From: an uncultured Mycoplasmataceae bacterium
GTDB lineage: Bacteria > Bacillota_I > Bacilli_A > Mycoplasmatales > Mycoplasmoidaceae
Direction: 5' to 3'
DNA: 64,000 nucleotides
Assembly: GCA_947429165.1 (NCBI GenBank)
Contig: CANEON010000001.1
Location: forward strand, 62,001-126,000
Made by a program: the position numbers and the translations under genes
Notes under the pieces: generated by a model
Databases searched by the model: none
Told to the model about the DNA's origin: nothing
What the model saw: the letters and a program-made list of their open reading frames with translations, nothing else
Shown here: piece by piece, positions 46,537-59,696 of the stretch
Layout of the letters: every line of letters begins with the position of its first letter
Numbering within the stretch: position 1 is the first letter of the stretch

Positions 46537-48278
46537 GTCTTACAACTTTTCAATTAGTAACATCAAGTGAGTTTTTGCTAAGCAAATCTAAAATTTCTTT
46601 GTCAGATACATTAGCACATTTTATTAAATATATAATACCGTTATTTGGGCAACCTCTAAATAAGTTACCCGTCATTTCTCAGCTTGGTAAGCCATGAAGG
46701 TTGTTGAATTTAATTGTGTGTAAATTTAGACTTAATGCAAAAGCATCATGATATATATATGATAAGTTATTACCAGTAAATGAAATCGACTTCAATTCTG
46801 AACCGGCACCAATAAAATAACCTGTTATTTCTTTAAGTGAAGCTGGAAAAACTGCTTCTGTTAATATATGTGGAACTGCACAATAACCTAGCGTTTCCAA
46901 ACTTTCAGGAAAAATTATTTTATCAAATAATTTGTTATTATTAGAAGTTGAATCAGATGAAGAAAAAGCAAAATCGTCAATTTTTTTTAGTTTTTTTAAA
47001 TTACTCAAATCTAATGTTTTATATTGTTTAGAATTATTTAAAAAACAATCTTCGAAAGCTTCTTTCCCTATTGTTTCAAGAGATGAGTCTTGTTCAAAAG
47101 AAATCGTATAAAGTGAAGGATCATCCATAAAAGCTTTGTTATTAATGATATGTAGAGATTTTGGAAAAGATATATATTTACAAGAGATAGATGTAAAGGC
47201 ATTTACATCTATTTCATTTAAAGCATGATTCTTTTTTAAATCTAAATCATCACGAATAGAATTTGCATGACAAAACGCTGATGATCCTATAGAAGTCAAT
47301 GAATTATTCTCTTCAAACAAAATACCAGTTATGTAATCTGGAATAGTTGATTTAAAAGTAAAAATATCATAAAAAGAATTATTAGCTATTTTGTTTATTC
47401 ATCCCGGTATACATAGTTTGGTATATCCTTTATCTTTATAATCTTCTTCTTTAAATGAATAATTGAATCCTCACAATTCCCATCGATTATTATAGTTATC
47501 ATAATTTAAAACTTTATCTGGTGGCAAAACATTATAGTCAAACACTTTAAAAGAAAATTCTTCTGTATCGATTTCAAAATCTTCCGAATTTCATCTAAAT
47601 ACTATTTTGAAATTGAATCTCTCACATTTTGTAATACCTGATGTCCATGATAATTTATAAGTATTATTTTTATCTGTTTTAGTCTCACTAATGCTCAACC
47701 ATGATGGTATCTGATTATCTGATACAATAGTGCATGTAAGATCGGAAGGAATATCTTTGCTTTCTGTTGGAGAAATTAACATACTTTCTTTCGATTCGCC
47801 TTCAATTCCTTCAGATCATGAAAAATTTTGTATTCCAAAATAGCTATATTGAATATAAATTTTTTCTTTTACGTTCAATGTGAACAAATTTGAAACAACA
47901 TAATCATCACTATTAATTTTTGATACAGTTTTAACTCTAAAACTATATGATTGGTTTTTGTGTAATGCTTTCCCGTTTCATGAAAATTGGCAATTGTTGT
48001 TATAAGGCAGTAAGTCAACCCATGTATCAATATGTGTATCTAACTCATCAATAATTTCTCATTTTAAGTCAGGAACGTTTGATTCATCTTTTGTATTAAT
48101 AGTTAAAATATTATCTGTTTTTTTAGGTTGCCCTTCTCTTATATCAATATCATAACTATTACATTCACATAACAAATTTGATTCATGGTGTTTACACGAA
48201 GTTAATGATGGAGAGACTACACAAATTGAAGACAGCGACAACAAACCCAAACTAAATATTTTTCAAATTTTTTTTCAT
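46532..48278 (-). pseudogene. Second BspA-type LRR lipoprotein, out of frame at a poly(A) tract (possibly phase-variable)
   Basis: An ideal AGGAGG site at 48282-48287 precedes the ATG at 48278, but after ATG the run of eight As puts the reading into a TAG at 48252. With seven As the frame would read MKKIWKIFSLGLL..., a lipoprotein signal with Cys in SLTSC, and continue as 581 residues to TAA at 46532. The rest is intact: Ig-like Trp-rich half, then LRR_5 units such as LTSIGSSAFCHAN, NNKAFMDDPSLYTI, SLETIGKEAFEDC. Only the first codons are out of frame, so this looks like an OFF state or a sequence error, not decay. Confidence 0.8.
48268..48275 (-). repeat. Poly(A)8 tract at codons 2-4 of the LRR lipoprotein gene
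   Basis: Eight As on the minus strand right after the start codon. Loss of one A restores the full-length frame; tracts of this kind slip during replication. Confidence 0.8.
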
Positions 48279-48300
48279 TTTTCCTCCTAATGTATACAAC

Positions 48301-48355
48301 AAAAAAATCTATTAGTGCGTTAATACACCAATAGATTGATTAACAACAGTTAATC
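48301..48355 (-). terminator. Terminator-like hairpin and second stem in the lipoprotein leader
   Basis: On the minus strand a 12-bp stem (AATCTATTGGTG/CACTAATAGATT, one G-U, loop TATTAACG) is followed by seven Ts, only 23 bases before the lipoprotein ATG. A perfect 7-bp stem GATTAAC/GTTAATC at 48338-48355 abuts it. It may end the upstream carrier/TM2 transcript or act as an attenuator for the lipoprotein gene. Confidence 0.7.
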
Positions 48356-48364
48356 TATTATCTA

Positions 48365-48382
48365 ATATATATATATATATAT
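48365..48382. repeat. (AT)9 dinucleotide repeat
   Basis: Nine AT units upstream of the LRR lipoprotein leader. Dinucleotide runs of this length can vary in copy number and change promoter spacing. Confidence 0.75.
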
Positions 48383-48413
48383 TGACTTTGTCATATAAAA
48401 ATATTATACTAAA

Positions 48414-48779
48414 TTATTTTTTTGTTATATAAGAACGATCTCTACAGTCTGTGAATTGTCCAGTTAAAACTAAAATAAGATCTATTAATCACATTACGAA
48501 TCGGATCAGACCACATACTGCATATGCATACCGAATTTGCGGAACATCTCATCAAACTGAACCACATATTCCTAATATAAGACTAATTAATGCAAGTAAA
48601 CCTGCAGTTAAATGATAATCAGCTGTTCAAAATTTAAATGTGTAATCTCTGTGGATTCCTAATCATCCAAAAACAATAGTAAAGAAAACAAGTAGTTTAT
48701 AGTTTATCACTCTTGTGCTTCTGTGTTTTAATCTGTCTTTTTTTTCATTACTTAATGGTTTACCGTTTATTCTAATCAT
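48414..48779 (-). CDS. Small TM2-domain-like membrane protein
   Basis: 121 residues. A basic N-terminus is followed by a segment with FGWLGIHRDYTFKFWTADYHLTAGLL (the TM2 pattern GxxGxHRFYxG), and two further hydrophobic parts with WWDVPQI and MWLIDLILVLTG. The C-terminus is charged. TM2 proteins are short and of unknown function. It starts 21 bases after the second YfcC carrier gene stop and may be co-transcribed. Confidence 0.6.
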
Positions 48780-48800
48780 ATGGACGAATTATAAGTAAGA

Positions 48801-50597
48801 TTAGAATATTTTAGGTAAAGCTGTACCAATTAAAATCATTATTAACATTGTTAATAAGAATACTAATAAAGTTTTTCAAGCTCCTCTATAGTAGTCGTTT
48901 AATGATACTTTACATAATGAACATCCAGCAACAAATGGGCCAGCTGTTGGTGAGAATAAGTTAACAAATCCGTTTGCTAATGAGAATGTTGTAATTGCAC
49001 CACTTACTGTTAATCCAGAAGTTGAAGTTGCAATTGCAGGACCCATTACAGGGAAAACAGTAGAAGCAAAACCACTTGTAGAAGGAATCAAGAAAGAAAG
49101 CACAATGAAAATAACGAATATTATTAATATTCCTAATTGTGCATTTATTGAATTCATCATGTGTGATAAACCATCAACCAAAATATTGTTAAGCCCTGAA
49201 GATGATAACATCATTGATAATCCTCTTGCGATTGCAATAATAAATGCAACTCCAACAAAATCTTTTGCTCCAGTAAAGACATTTTGTAAGAAATCTTCTT
49301 CGCTCTTTCATGTAATGACGCCGATGATAATTGCTGAAAAGAAAAATAAGAATGACATTTCAATTAATGATCAAGAACCAATTGCACCTGCTCCAGTAAC
49401 AATAAATGGAAGATTTTGAGCTAATCAGTTGTTAAATCATTCAAAACCTGTAAATCCGGTTAGTCCTTTTCAGTCTATAACCATTAAGATCATAAACAAG
49501 AAAGTTAAACCAAAAATACAAAGAATAGCTTTTCTTTTTGTAGTTAATGGGTATTCATCATTACTACCAATTTTGAAATGTTTGTGATGTTGTTTGGTTT
49601 GTTCGTAAACAACAGAACGAGTCGGATCTTTTTTTACTCTATAAGCGTGATATGTCACACAACCTATACCAACGACAATAAGTAATAAATATGTCAATAC
49701 TCTTCATGCAATACCTGTTGTAGTAGTTAATCATTCTACACCAGCAGAAGTAACAGCTGGAGCAATTAAAAATGGGTTGAGAATAGAACCAGCAACACCA
49801 AGACCTGCACCAAATAAAATTGTAAATAATGATGTTAGTGTATCAAATCCTGCAGCTAACATTATTGGTGTAAGAATTAAATAGAAAGGAAGAGTTTCTT
49901 CACACATACCAAATGTTGTTCCACCAATAGAGAAGCATAACATTAGAACAGGAATCAAATAGATTTCTTTACCTTTTAGTTTTTTAATAATTGTATTTAC
50001 ACCAGCTTCAATAGATTTTGATGCATTAACAATTTGTAAAAACGCTCCAATACATAGTAAGAAGATAATTAGTTCAGCTACATCAACAAACCCTTTTACA
50101 GGAGCTAGTATTACATCAAGAATACCAGGAACAACAGCTCCTTCATCTATTTGACCACGTGACAAATAAATTATTCAGATAATTAAGGCTATAGCTAATG
50201 TCAAAAAGAAAAGAATAGTATAAGCACTAGGTGAATACTTCTTCTTGTTTCCTAGCAACTTGTTTTCTTTTGTTTTATATATGAAAGATATTATTGCACC
50301 AGATATAGGAACTCAAGTTGTATACAAATATGCAAGGAATTTTTTATCCTTTAAATGTCTTAAATCTTGCTTTGCAAGAAAAGCAGTAAAGATAATAATC
50401 AAACAAAATGAACCAGCAAATAAAAAACTTCCAAAACCAAGATTTGCATAAAACTTGCTTGTGTCATCGCCAAAAGCAATCTTTTTACATGCAAAAGTTA
50501 AAATATAAAAAATTAAACTGTAAGTAAAAAATAAATTGGATCAAATTATTTTGTTCCAGTATTTTTTTTGTTTTGTTTCTTGTGTTAGTTTTTCCAT
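48801..50597 (-). CDS. YfcC/C4-dicarboxylate-type carrier (copy 2) with extra N-terminal membrane domain
   Basis: 598 residues. Residues about 130-598 match copy 1 at 11.2-12.8 kb: FSIGGTTFGMCEETLPFYLIL, GAGLGVAGSILNPFL, FLIPSTSGFASTVFP, NGFVNLFSPTAGPF. An extra 120 residues at the N-terminus form about four hydrophobic segments with IWSNLFFTYSLIFYILTF and no known motif. The ATG at 50597 lies just after the guaA stop. Motif Thr/Gly/Glu differences from copy 1 suggest another substrate. Trp is by TGA throughout. Confidence 0.8.
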
Positions 50598-50599
50598 AA

Positions 50600-53252
<2,653 letters not shown>

Positions 53253-53286
53253 AGTTCGTCAGTATTCTTATATATAAGATAATTTT

Positions 53287-53322
53287 ATATTAAAAAACTA
53301 CATTTTAATAATGTAGTTTGCT
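53287..53322 (-). terminator. Terminator of the nadE-obg unit
   Basis: Perfect 10-bp stem AAACTACATT/AATGTAGTTT at 53295-53319, with T-rich sequence after it on the minus strand, between nadE and guaB. Confidence 0.88.
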
Positions 53323-53339
53323 AGGATATGGATTGGCGT

Positions 53340-54056
53340 TTATTTACTCTTAGGCTTTAATGGCATTGAAAATTTGTGAGAATTAACTTTATGCAATCTT
53401 TCAATAGTTTGTTTTGACTTTAAAGATATTTTTTTGCCAGATAAATAAGCATCAATTTCTTTGTATGTAACACCCATTTCTTTTTCATCTGTTTGATCGT
53501 TAAATAAACCAGCACTCGGTGCTCTTTCAATAATTGATTTTGGTAACTTTAATTCTTTAGCTATTTCAAAAATCTCAGATTTGTTTAAGTTGGCAATTGG
53601 CATTAAGTCGCAACCGCTATCACCAAATTTTGTGAAATAACCAAGGTATAATTCATCGGCGTTTGATGTACCTAACACTATGTGTTTTTTCTCAGATGCT
53701 AATGCAAACAAAGTAGTCATTCTAAGTCTTGGTTTAATGTTCGCTAAAGTCATTTTGTCTTTAACTTTTATAGTTTTTATAAGAGTTTGAAATTCTTTCT
53801 TTAAATTAATTGTTCGAATATTTACTTTTAATTTTTTAGCTAATTCTTTTACACATTTTTTGTCTAATGTAGAATTACCAATATCTATAAAAACATATTG
53901 AGTTTCTAAATTAGTAAATTTAGAAATAATTCCAGCTACAACAGCAGAATCAATTCCACCAGAAATTCCTAATGTTACACCATTTAATTTGTAAGATGTA
54001 ACATAGCTATTCACTCATTTTGCTATATTTTGTATTTGTTTTTGAACTTTATTCAT
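53340..54056 (-). CDS. nadE: NH3-dependent NAD synthetase
   Basis: Last step of NAD synthesis from nicotinate adenine dinucleotide. It has 238 residues. LGISGGIDSAVVAGI is the PP-loop, RLRMTTLFALA and LGTSNADELYLGYFTKFGDSG are the family motifs, and the C-terminus has a LKPKSK-type end. There is no nitrilase domain, so ammonia is the donor. It starts 2 bases after obg. The start is chosen with the Trp TGA near residue 14. Confidence 0.94.
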
Positions 54057-54058
54057 AT

Positions 54059-55348
54059 TTATTCAACTACGAATTCTAAATCGTAGATTTTTAAAGTATC
54101 CCCTTTAATTGCTCCTAATTGTTTAGCTTTGTTTTCAACATCAATTGACAACATTTTTTGATTAAACCTAATTATATTATCTTTAGTAGTTAAAGGTATT
54201 TTGTATGATCAATATTTTAAGAATTCAGATTCTACTTGTCATATATGATCCTCAATCATAGTAATTTTTAAATCTTGTTTGTAATCTTTTTGCTTTTTTA
54301 ATTCAATGACTTCTGTATCTGATACTCTAGTATCAAGAGCTTTTTGGTTTTTTGCTTCTTGTTCAATATATATTTTGTAAACTTGATCAAGTAATTTATC
54401 TAAATTTAATTTGTCTTTTGCAGAAATTACTAAAACATCTTTTAATTTAGCTTTATTGCAGAAGTCCTTAACAATAGACTCATCTGAACACATGTCAGAT
54501 TTGTTTAGAACTACTAAAATTTTCTTTTTAGTTAGTTTGTTATTAAATTTAGATAATTCATCATTAATTGTTGAATAAGCTTGGAATAAATCATCATTAT
54601 CGATTTCACTTAATGAAATTAAGTGGATTAGCATTTGGCAACGTTCGATATGTTTTAAGAAATCATGACCAAGACCTTTTCCTTCGCTTGCTCCTTCAAT
54701 TAAACCAGGAATATCTGCAAAAACTAAATTTTTATCTTTGATAGATACAGTTCCCAATACAGGAACTAAAGTTGTAAATTGATAATTAGCAATTCTTGGT
54801 CTTGCGTTTGATAATGCACTTACTAATGTAGATTTCCCTGCATTAGGAAAACCAATGATTCCGACATCAGCAACATATCTTAGCTTTAAATCAATTTTTC
54901 TTTCTTCACCTAAATCACCATTTTCAAATAAAGTTGGTGCTTTATTAAATGATGATTTAAAAAAAGCGTTACCGTGTCCACCTTTACCACCATTACAAAT
55001 AGTGTAAGTTTGACCAGATTTAAGAATATCTACAATTAATTCTTTAGAATATGCGTCATATATAGAAGTTCCTAAAGGAACTTTGATATAACAATCTTCT
55101 CCTTGTTTTCCTGTAGCCATTTTAGTTTGGCCGTTTTCTCCATTTTCTGCAAAAATATTTTTCTTATTTCTTAAATCAAAAAGAGTGTTGATGTTATGAT
55201 CACCAATAATGATGATGGATCCACCATTTCCTCCATCACCACCTCACGGGCCACCTTCTGGGTAGTGCGCTTCTCTTCTTCAAGAAACAACACCGTTTCC
55301 ACCATTACCAGCCTTTAAAGTTAAAGTACATTCATCAACAAACTGCAT
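54059..55348 (-). CDS. obg: GTPase Obg
   Basis: Essential GTPase in ribosome assembly and stress control. It has 429 residues. The glycine-rich Obg fold (AGNGGNGVVSWRRE, GGPWGGDGGNGGS) comes first, then the G domain with FPNAGKSTL, DIPGLIEGASEGKGLGHDFL and NKSD, then the OCT domain (about 350-429). The ATG overlaps the preceding gene's stop (TAATG). Confidence 0.96.
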
Positions 55349-56067
55349 TATTTCTTATTTATATCATCTAAGTCGATATATTCTTTATCGTTTTCCTTAC
55401 GATAATTATCCACTAAATTATTTAAATCATTGTTATAAACATCAGCAGCTTTCTTTTCGGATTTCAATTCATTAGCCAATGTTTGTGCATTTCTTGTTGT
55501 AATAAAGAATTTGTTAACAATACTATTTGTGATAAAAAATGAAATTAATCCACAAGCACAGGCAATAACCATTCTTAGCAATTCTCTTCAGAATTCGTTT
55601 GATTCTCCTCAATAAGGAATTAAAGCCGTTAAAAAGAAAACAGTACAAACTATTGAAGTAGTCAAGCTTAAGGGAATAATGTCATAGTTTCCTCATTTAA
55701 ACAATTTAAAAAATAGTGGATAAATAATTGAAAGTGCAATACCTATAAATACGTATATTAAAACATTAGGATTAAATCATTGCTCAAACGCTATGATTTT
55801 GTATTTGTTACCAACACATTCGTTTTTAAATGAATCAAAATCTGCAAATCCTCAAGATTTGATATTGTGGTATTTGTCTCATAATCATTGAGCATTATCA
55901 TTAGTAACTTTACCAGATCATAGCGTTCCGTTAACAGGAACTATGTAGTCTTTATTTAATAAATCAATTTCTCCAACAAGTAACCAAACAATAAGAAAAT
56001 AAAGAAGTACTATAACTCCTATTGATACTGTGGTAACTCAAGGTTTGGTTCTCATTGAATAACTCAT
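55348..56067 (-). CDS. Membrane protein of unknown function next to obg
   Basis: 239 residues. One membrane segment near the start (about 11-33), an extracellular loop of about 65 residues with CVGNKYKII and several Trp, then two or three membrane segments, and a charged coiled C-terminus (about 185-239; LKSEKKAADVYNNDLNNLV). No family recognised. It is translationally coupled to obg. A candidate RNA lies directly upstream of it. The ATG at 56067 is chosen; one at 56055 is possible. Confidence 0.7.
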
Positions 56068-56084
56068 ATATTTATTTTACTAGT

Positions 56085-56330
56085 AAAAATAAAAAAACAG
56101 AATGTTCTAGAGCATCCTATTCTTTTGTTAAATATCATGAGCAAGTAATTTATTAATCTTCAGTTCTTTACAAGTGTTGATGTATTTGAAATTTGATTAG
56201 GATCTCTCCAACGCCAACCGAATTATTAAATTATCAAATCTATACGTCTATAAAATAGATAACAAAACAATCCCATGTAAACAATTGAATTTTATTAAAC
56301 TGCCTACACTTCTAATATATCTTATTTAAA
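56085..56330 (-). ncRNA. Candidate structured RNA or leader
   Basis: A 293-base gap without a gene (56068-56360). On the minus strand it ends in a hairpin (AGGATG/CATTCT, G-U pair) at 56099-56118 followed by seven Ts. Upstream are pairs such as GATTTGAT with ATCAAATT around a GC-richer loop with GGTTGGCGTTGGAGAGATCC (56197-56217). A TATATT-type -10 lies near 56325. The hairpin only pairs well on the minus strand. I do not recognise RNase P, tmRNA, SRP RNA or a T-box. It could be an independent RNA or a leader of the 239-residue membrane-protein gene. Confidence 0.45.
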
Positions 56331-56360
56331 AATTTTTTTTAAAAAAAATAAGTAAATATA

Positions 56361-56834
56361 TTAAATATATTTAACTTTGAAATCAATCTTGTTTTGATCT
56401 ACCAAACACACAATATATGAGCCTTTTTTCTTAGGACCTCTTGGTAAAGCAATTGATCCAGGATCAACTAATATTGGAGTTTGTTCATCATCAATTAATT
56501 GATAATGAGTGTGCCCATAAATAAGAACATCTGCATTATGTTCTTTTGCAAATTCTCTCATTCTAGAAAAATATTTATCTTTATCAAAAGAAAAGAATTG
56601 GTGGCTATGTACTAAAACAAACTTTATATTTTCAATTTTAAAGGTCTCAACATCTTTATACTGGTAATCGTTGTTACCATCGACAAAATAATCAAAATGT
56701 GCTTTCATAAATGATAAATCTGTAGTGTAGTCGCCAGCAAAAACCGATACATCATAATCTTCTTTTTTAAGGACTTTGAGAACTAAATCATCGTATCCAT
56801 GAGAATCAGAAATTATTAACAATTTTTTACTCAT
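56361..56834 (-). CDS. YfcE/MJ0936-family metallophosphodiesterase
   Basis: 157 residues of the calcineurin-like fold. ISDSHGYDD (D, H metal ligands), VFAGDYT, VDGNNDYQY (GNxD), LVHSHQFF (His) and YGHTHYQL (GHTH) form the dimetal site. Family members split small cyclic phosphodiesters or act on nucleotides. It overlaps uvrC by 8 bases, and it ends just before the candidate RNA. Confidence 0.9.
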   Translation of the reverse strand: MSKKLLIISDSHGYDDLVLKVLKKEDYDVSVFAGDYTTDLSFMKAHFDYFVDGNNDYQYKDVETFKIENIKFVLVHSHQFFSFDKDKYFSRMREFAKEHNADVLIYGHTHYQLIDDEQTPILVDPGSIALPRGPKKKGSYIVCLVDQNKIDFKVKYI

Positions 56835-58602
56835 TTAGCGCCTCCTTAATTTTCTTTGCAACCTTAATATTAACATATTGAGAAAGTTCTTCAATAGATG
56901 CTTTTTTTAAATTAGCAAAGTTATCATAATTTTCCATTAATTTATTTATTGTCTTTTCTCCTAAGCCTTCTATCTCGTTTAATTTTGATTTGAATTTTGA
57001 TTTAATGCTCTTGTCTCTAAAGAAGTTAATAGCATATCTGTGAACTTCTTCTTGTATGTTAAGTAAGTACATATATAGAGTTGATGTTTTATCAAGTTTA
57101 ATTGTTTTTTTGTTTGGAAAAACAATAGCATTTGTTCTGTGATGATTATCTTTAGATAGCCCAATAACTGGAATCACTTTATCTAAATTGTTTTTCTTAA
57201 GTGAGGCAATCGCTGCATTTATTTGAATGATTCCTCCGTCAACAATAATTAAATTCGGTAATTGTTCTTTATTTTCTAAAACTCTTTTATATTGTCTAAA
57301 GATAACTTCTTGCATTCTTGTAAAATCACTTGTAGCATCTAAGTCTTTAATAATAAATTTACGGTATAAATTTTTATTAAACACTCCATCTTCAAGTGCA
57401 ATCATAGCACCCACTTGATTGTCAGTAAATAAGTTTGCAATATCATACACATGTATTAATGACAAATTATCAAGGCCAAGAAGGTATTTAAGTTCGTCAA
57501 AAGATTTCTTTGTTAAATTTATTTTTTGTTGATAAATTAAATAACTACTTGTAAAGAATTGTTTTGCATTTTTAACACCCTCTTGGAGAATCTGTTTAAA
57601 TTTACCACGGACTGGTGAAATAAATTCAATATTTGTTGTTTTATTAAGCGATTTCAAATCTGAATTTGGAAGATTAACATAACATATGTCTGGTTTGTTC
57701 AAACTATCAAAATAATATTGCATTAAATAGTTAACTAACACATCACTAATGTCTTCATTATTAATTTCAGCTATTTGTTGATTCTTTGCAAGTAATTTTC
57801 CGTTCAAATATGAAAATATAACAATTGATAAGTGATTGTTTTCCTGATAAAAGGAAATCACGTCAATATTCTTTTTAGAATTAAAAACAATGTTTTGATG
57901 AGATTGAATTTCTTTTATTCCATTTATTAACTCAAGTTTCTTTTGTGCTTCTTCAAATTCTAAATTTGCAGATAGTTCAAGTTCTTCTTTTTTAAGAGTA
58001 GCAATAATTTCTTTTGTGTTACCATTAAAAAAATCGTTTATTTGATTTTTAATTTTTTTTCATTCAGAATCATTAATAGTATTAACGCATGGCGCTAAGC
58101 ATTGGTGCATATCATAATATAAACACTTATTGTTTTTTAACTTATTACATTTTCGTAAAGGAAAAATTTTCAGAAGTAAGTTATATAACTCATACTTGTT
58201 ACTTTTTGAAGAAGCAAATGGGCCATAATATTTTCCTTTATACTTTTTTAAATCTCTTGTGTAAATGATTCTTGGATATTTTTCATTCGTAACAACAATG
58301 TAAGGATAGCTATTTCCATCTTTTAATAAAATGTTGTATTTTGGTTGGTGCTTCTTTATTAAGTTGTTTTCGAGAATTAATGATTCGTTTTCATTTTTTA
58401 CAACAATGAAATCTACATCTCAAATATTTTGAACAAGTTTTGTTGTTTTGTTATTTGTTGTTGTATTAAAGTATTGGTGTGTTCTATTAAAAAGGTTTTT
58501 TGCTTTACCTACATAAATTATTTTGCCATATTTATCTTTTCATAGATAACACCCAGGTAATTTAGGAATGTTTTTTAGTTTATATTCTAAGTTACGATTC
58601 AT
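56827..58602 (-). CDS. uvrC: Excinuclease ABC subunit C
   Basis: Makes both incisions in nucleotide excision repair. It has 591 residues. The GIY-YIG nuclease domain ([25 protein letters not shown]) is at the N-terminus, followed by a Cys region ([21 protein letters not shown]), a UVR coiled-coil part, and an RNase-H-like second nuclease region with [15 protein letters not shown]. The C-terminal helix-hairpin-helix ends in KLMENYDN. It starts 1 base after the unknown 213-residue gene. Confidence 0.95.
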
Positions 58603-58603
58603 C

Positions 58604-59245
58604 TTATAAAATTTTTCTAATTTTCAGCATTCTTTCTAACGAAACATATAAAAGTTTAGGATCTGAAACATGAATTGTATATTTATTGTTATTCGTTTGA
58701 ACGATTAGCGAATCATCACATAAATGTAATCTAACCATTTCTTCGTAATTTATTTTTTCAAATGATTGATTGTCATGTCTTAAAAATAAATTAAAGTTTG
58801 ATAAACAAACTTGATAGGCAGAGAAATCTTTTTCATCTTTTTTGTATTTATTCATTGCGTAGAAATAATACACAAACTCTCTTTTTGGTAACTCTAGATC
58901 TGTCAAAACACTTTTTAAATTTCTTTTTTTGGCAAAAGCAATATTTCTTATTGAATAAAGAAAAAACTCTTCGTCAGGATAAAGAAAGTCTACAAGCATA
59001 AGTTTTTTTAAAATTACATCAAATTTATTTATTGATTCTTTTGTATAAACTAAGTTCTGTTTTGATCATGAATTTAATAATTCAAAACGGTATCTTAAAA
59101 AATGTTGTTCGTTTTCAACTGATAAAAATTTTTTGATTTTAGATTTGCTAAACGATAAAAAATTGTTTCTGTTGATGATATTAACAATGCTTTCTTTGTA
59201 TTTTAAATATTCTTCATCATTTGATGGCCTTTTAAATAATTCCAT
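58604..59245 (-). CDS. Unknown 213-residue protein upstream of uvrC
   Basis: MELFKRPSNDEEYLKYKE opens a charged, helical and aromatic protein with SFSKSKIKKFLSVENEQ and repeated acidic/basic blocks. There are two Cys (about 130 and 158) and no membrane segment. I do not recognise a domain. It is one base from uvrC and 22 bases from the divergent plus-strand gene. A repair or DNA-related role by context only. Confidence 0.7.
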
Positions 59246-59267
59246 ATAATGAATTATACTTTTAATA

Positions 59268-59696
59268 ATGTTATACCAAAGTGAGAAAAGACAAAAAGCA
59301 ATAAAGAAGATTTTTGAGAATGCAATTTCTCGTAAATCAATATTTTTTCGTCGCAATCTTTCTATTAATGGTAAAAGAACAAATACAAAAATAATTAAAG
59401 TTAAAAAAGATATTGATCAGATAATTTCTGGATTAAATGCAAGTTCAAGTGATGTGTGTCTATTAATTGAAAGAACATCAAAAATAAATATTGATTATCT
59501 CAAAACTAATCTTGATATTGTTGGAACAAATTACCACGGTAATGTTTTAGGAAAGTCTTTCCTTAAATCAAATGAGCAAAACATTATCGATTGAACTGAA
59601 ATTGGTGTAAAAAATATTTGAATTTTTAAAGAAGGATGAATTAAAAGACTTGAAATTAAAATTAATTCAAATGTTTCTACTAAAGAAACTATTTAA
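59268..59696 (+). CDS. Unknown basic 142-residue protein
   Basis: Very basic N-terminus (MLYQSEKRQKAIKKIFENA), then RRNLSINGKRTNTKIIKVKKDIDQI and an acidic middle. The C-terminus has WIFKEGWIKRLEIKINSN. There is no membrane segment, repeat or motif that I know. The frame is open with TGA as Trp to TAA at 59694-59696, overlapping the convergent permease stop by 8 bases. Divergent from the unknown 213-residue gene with a 22-base gap that must hold both starts' signals. Confidence 0.6.

Noticed and set aside
48301-48382. CRISPR-like or satellite repeat
   Set aside because: The repeats are short stems and one AT run, with no regular repeat-spacer units.
56085-56330. RNase P RNA, tmRNA, SRP RNA or T-box leader
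   Set aside because: None of the conserved core sequences that I know is visible, so I list it only as an unknown RNA candidate.
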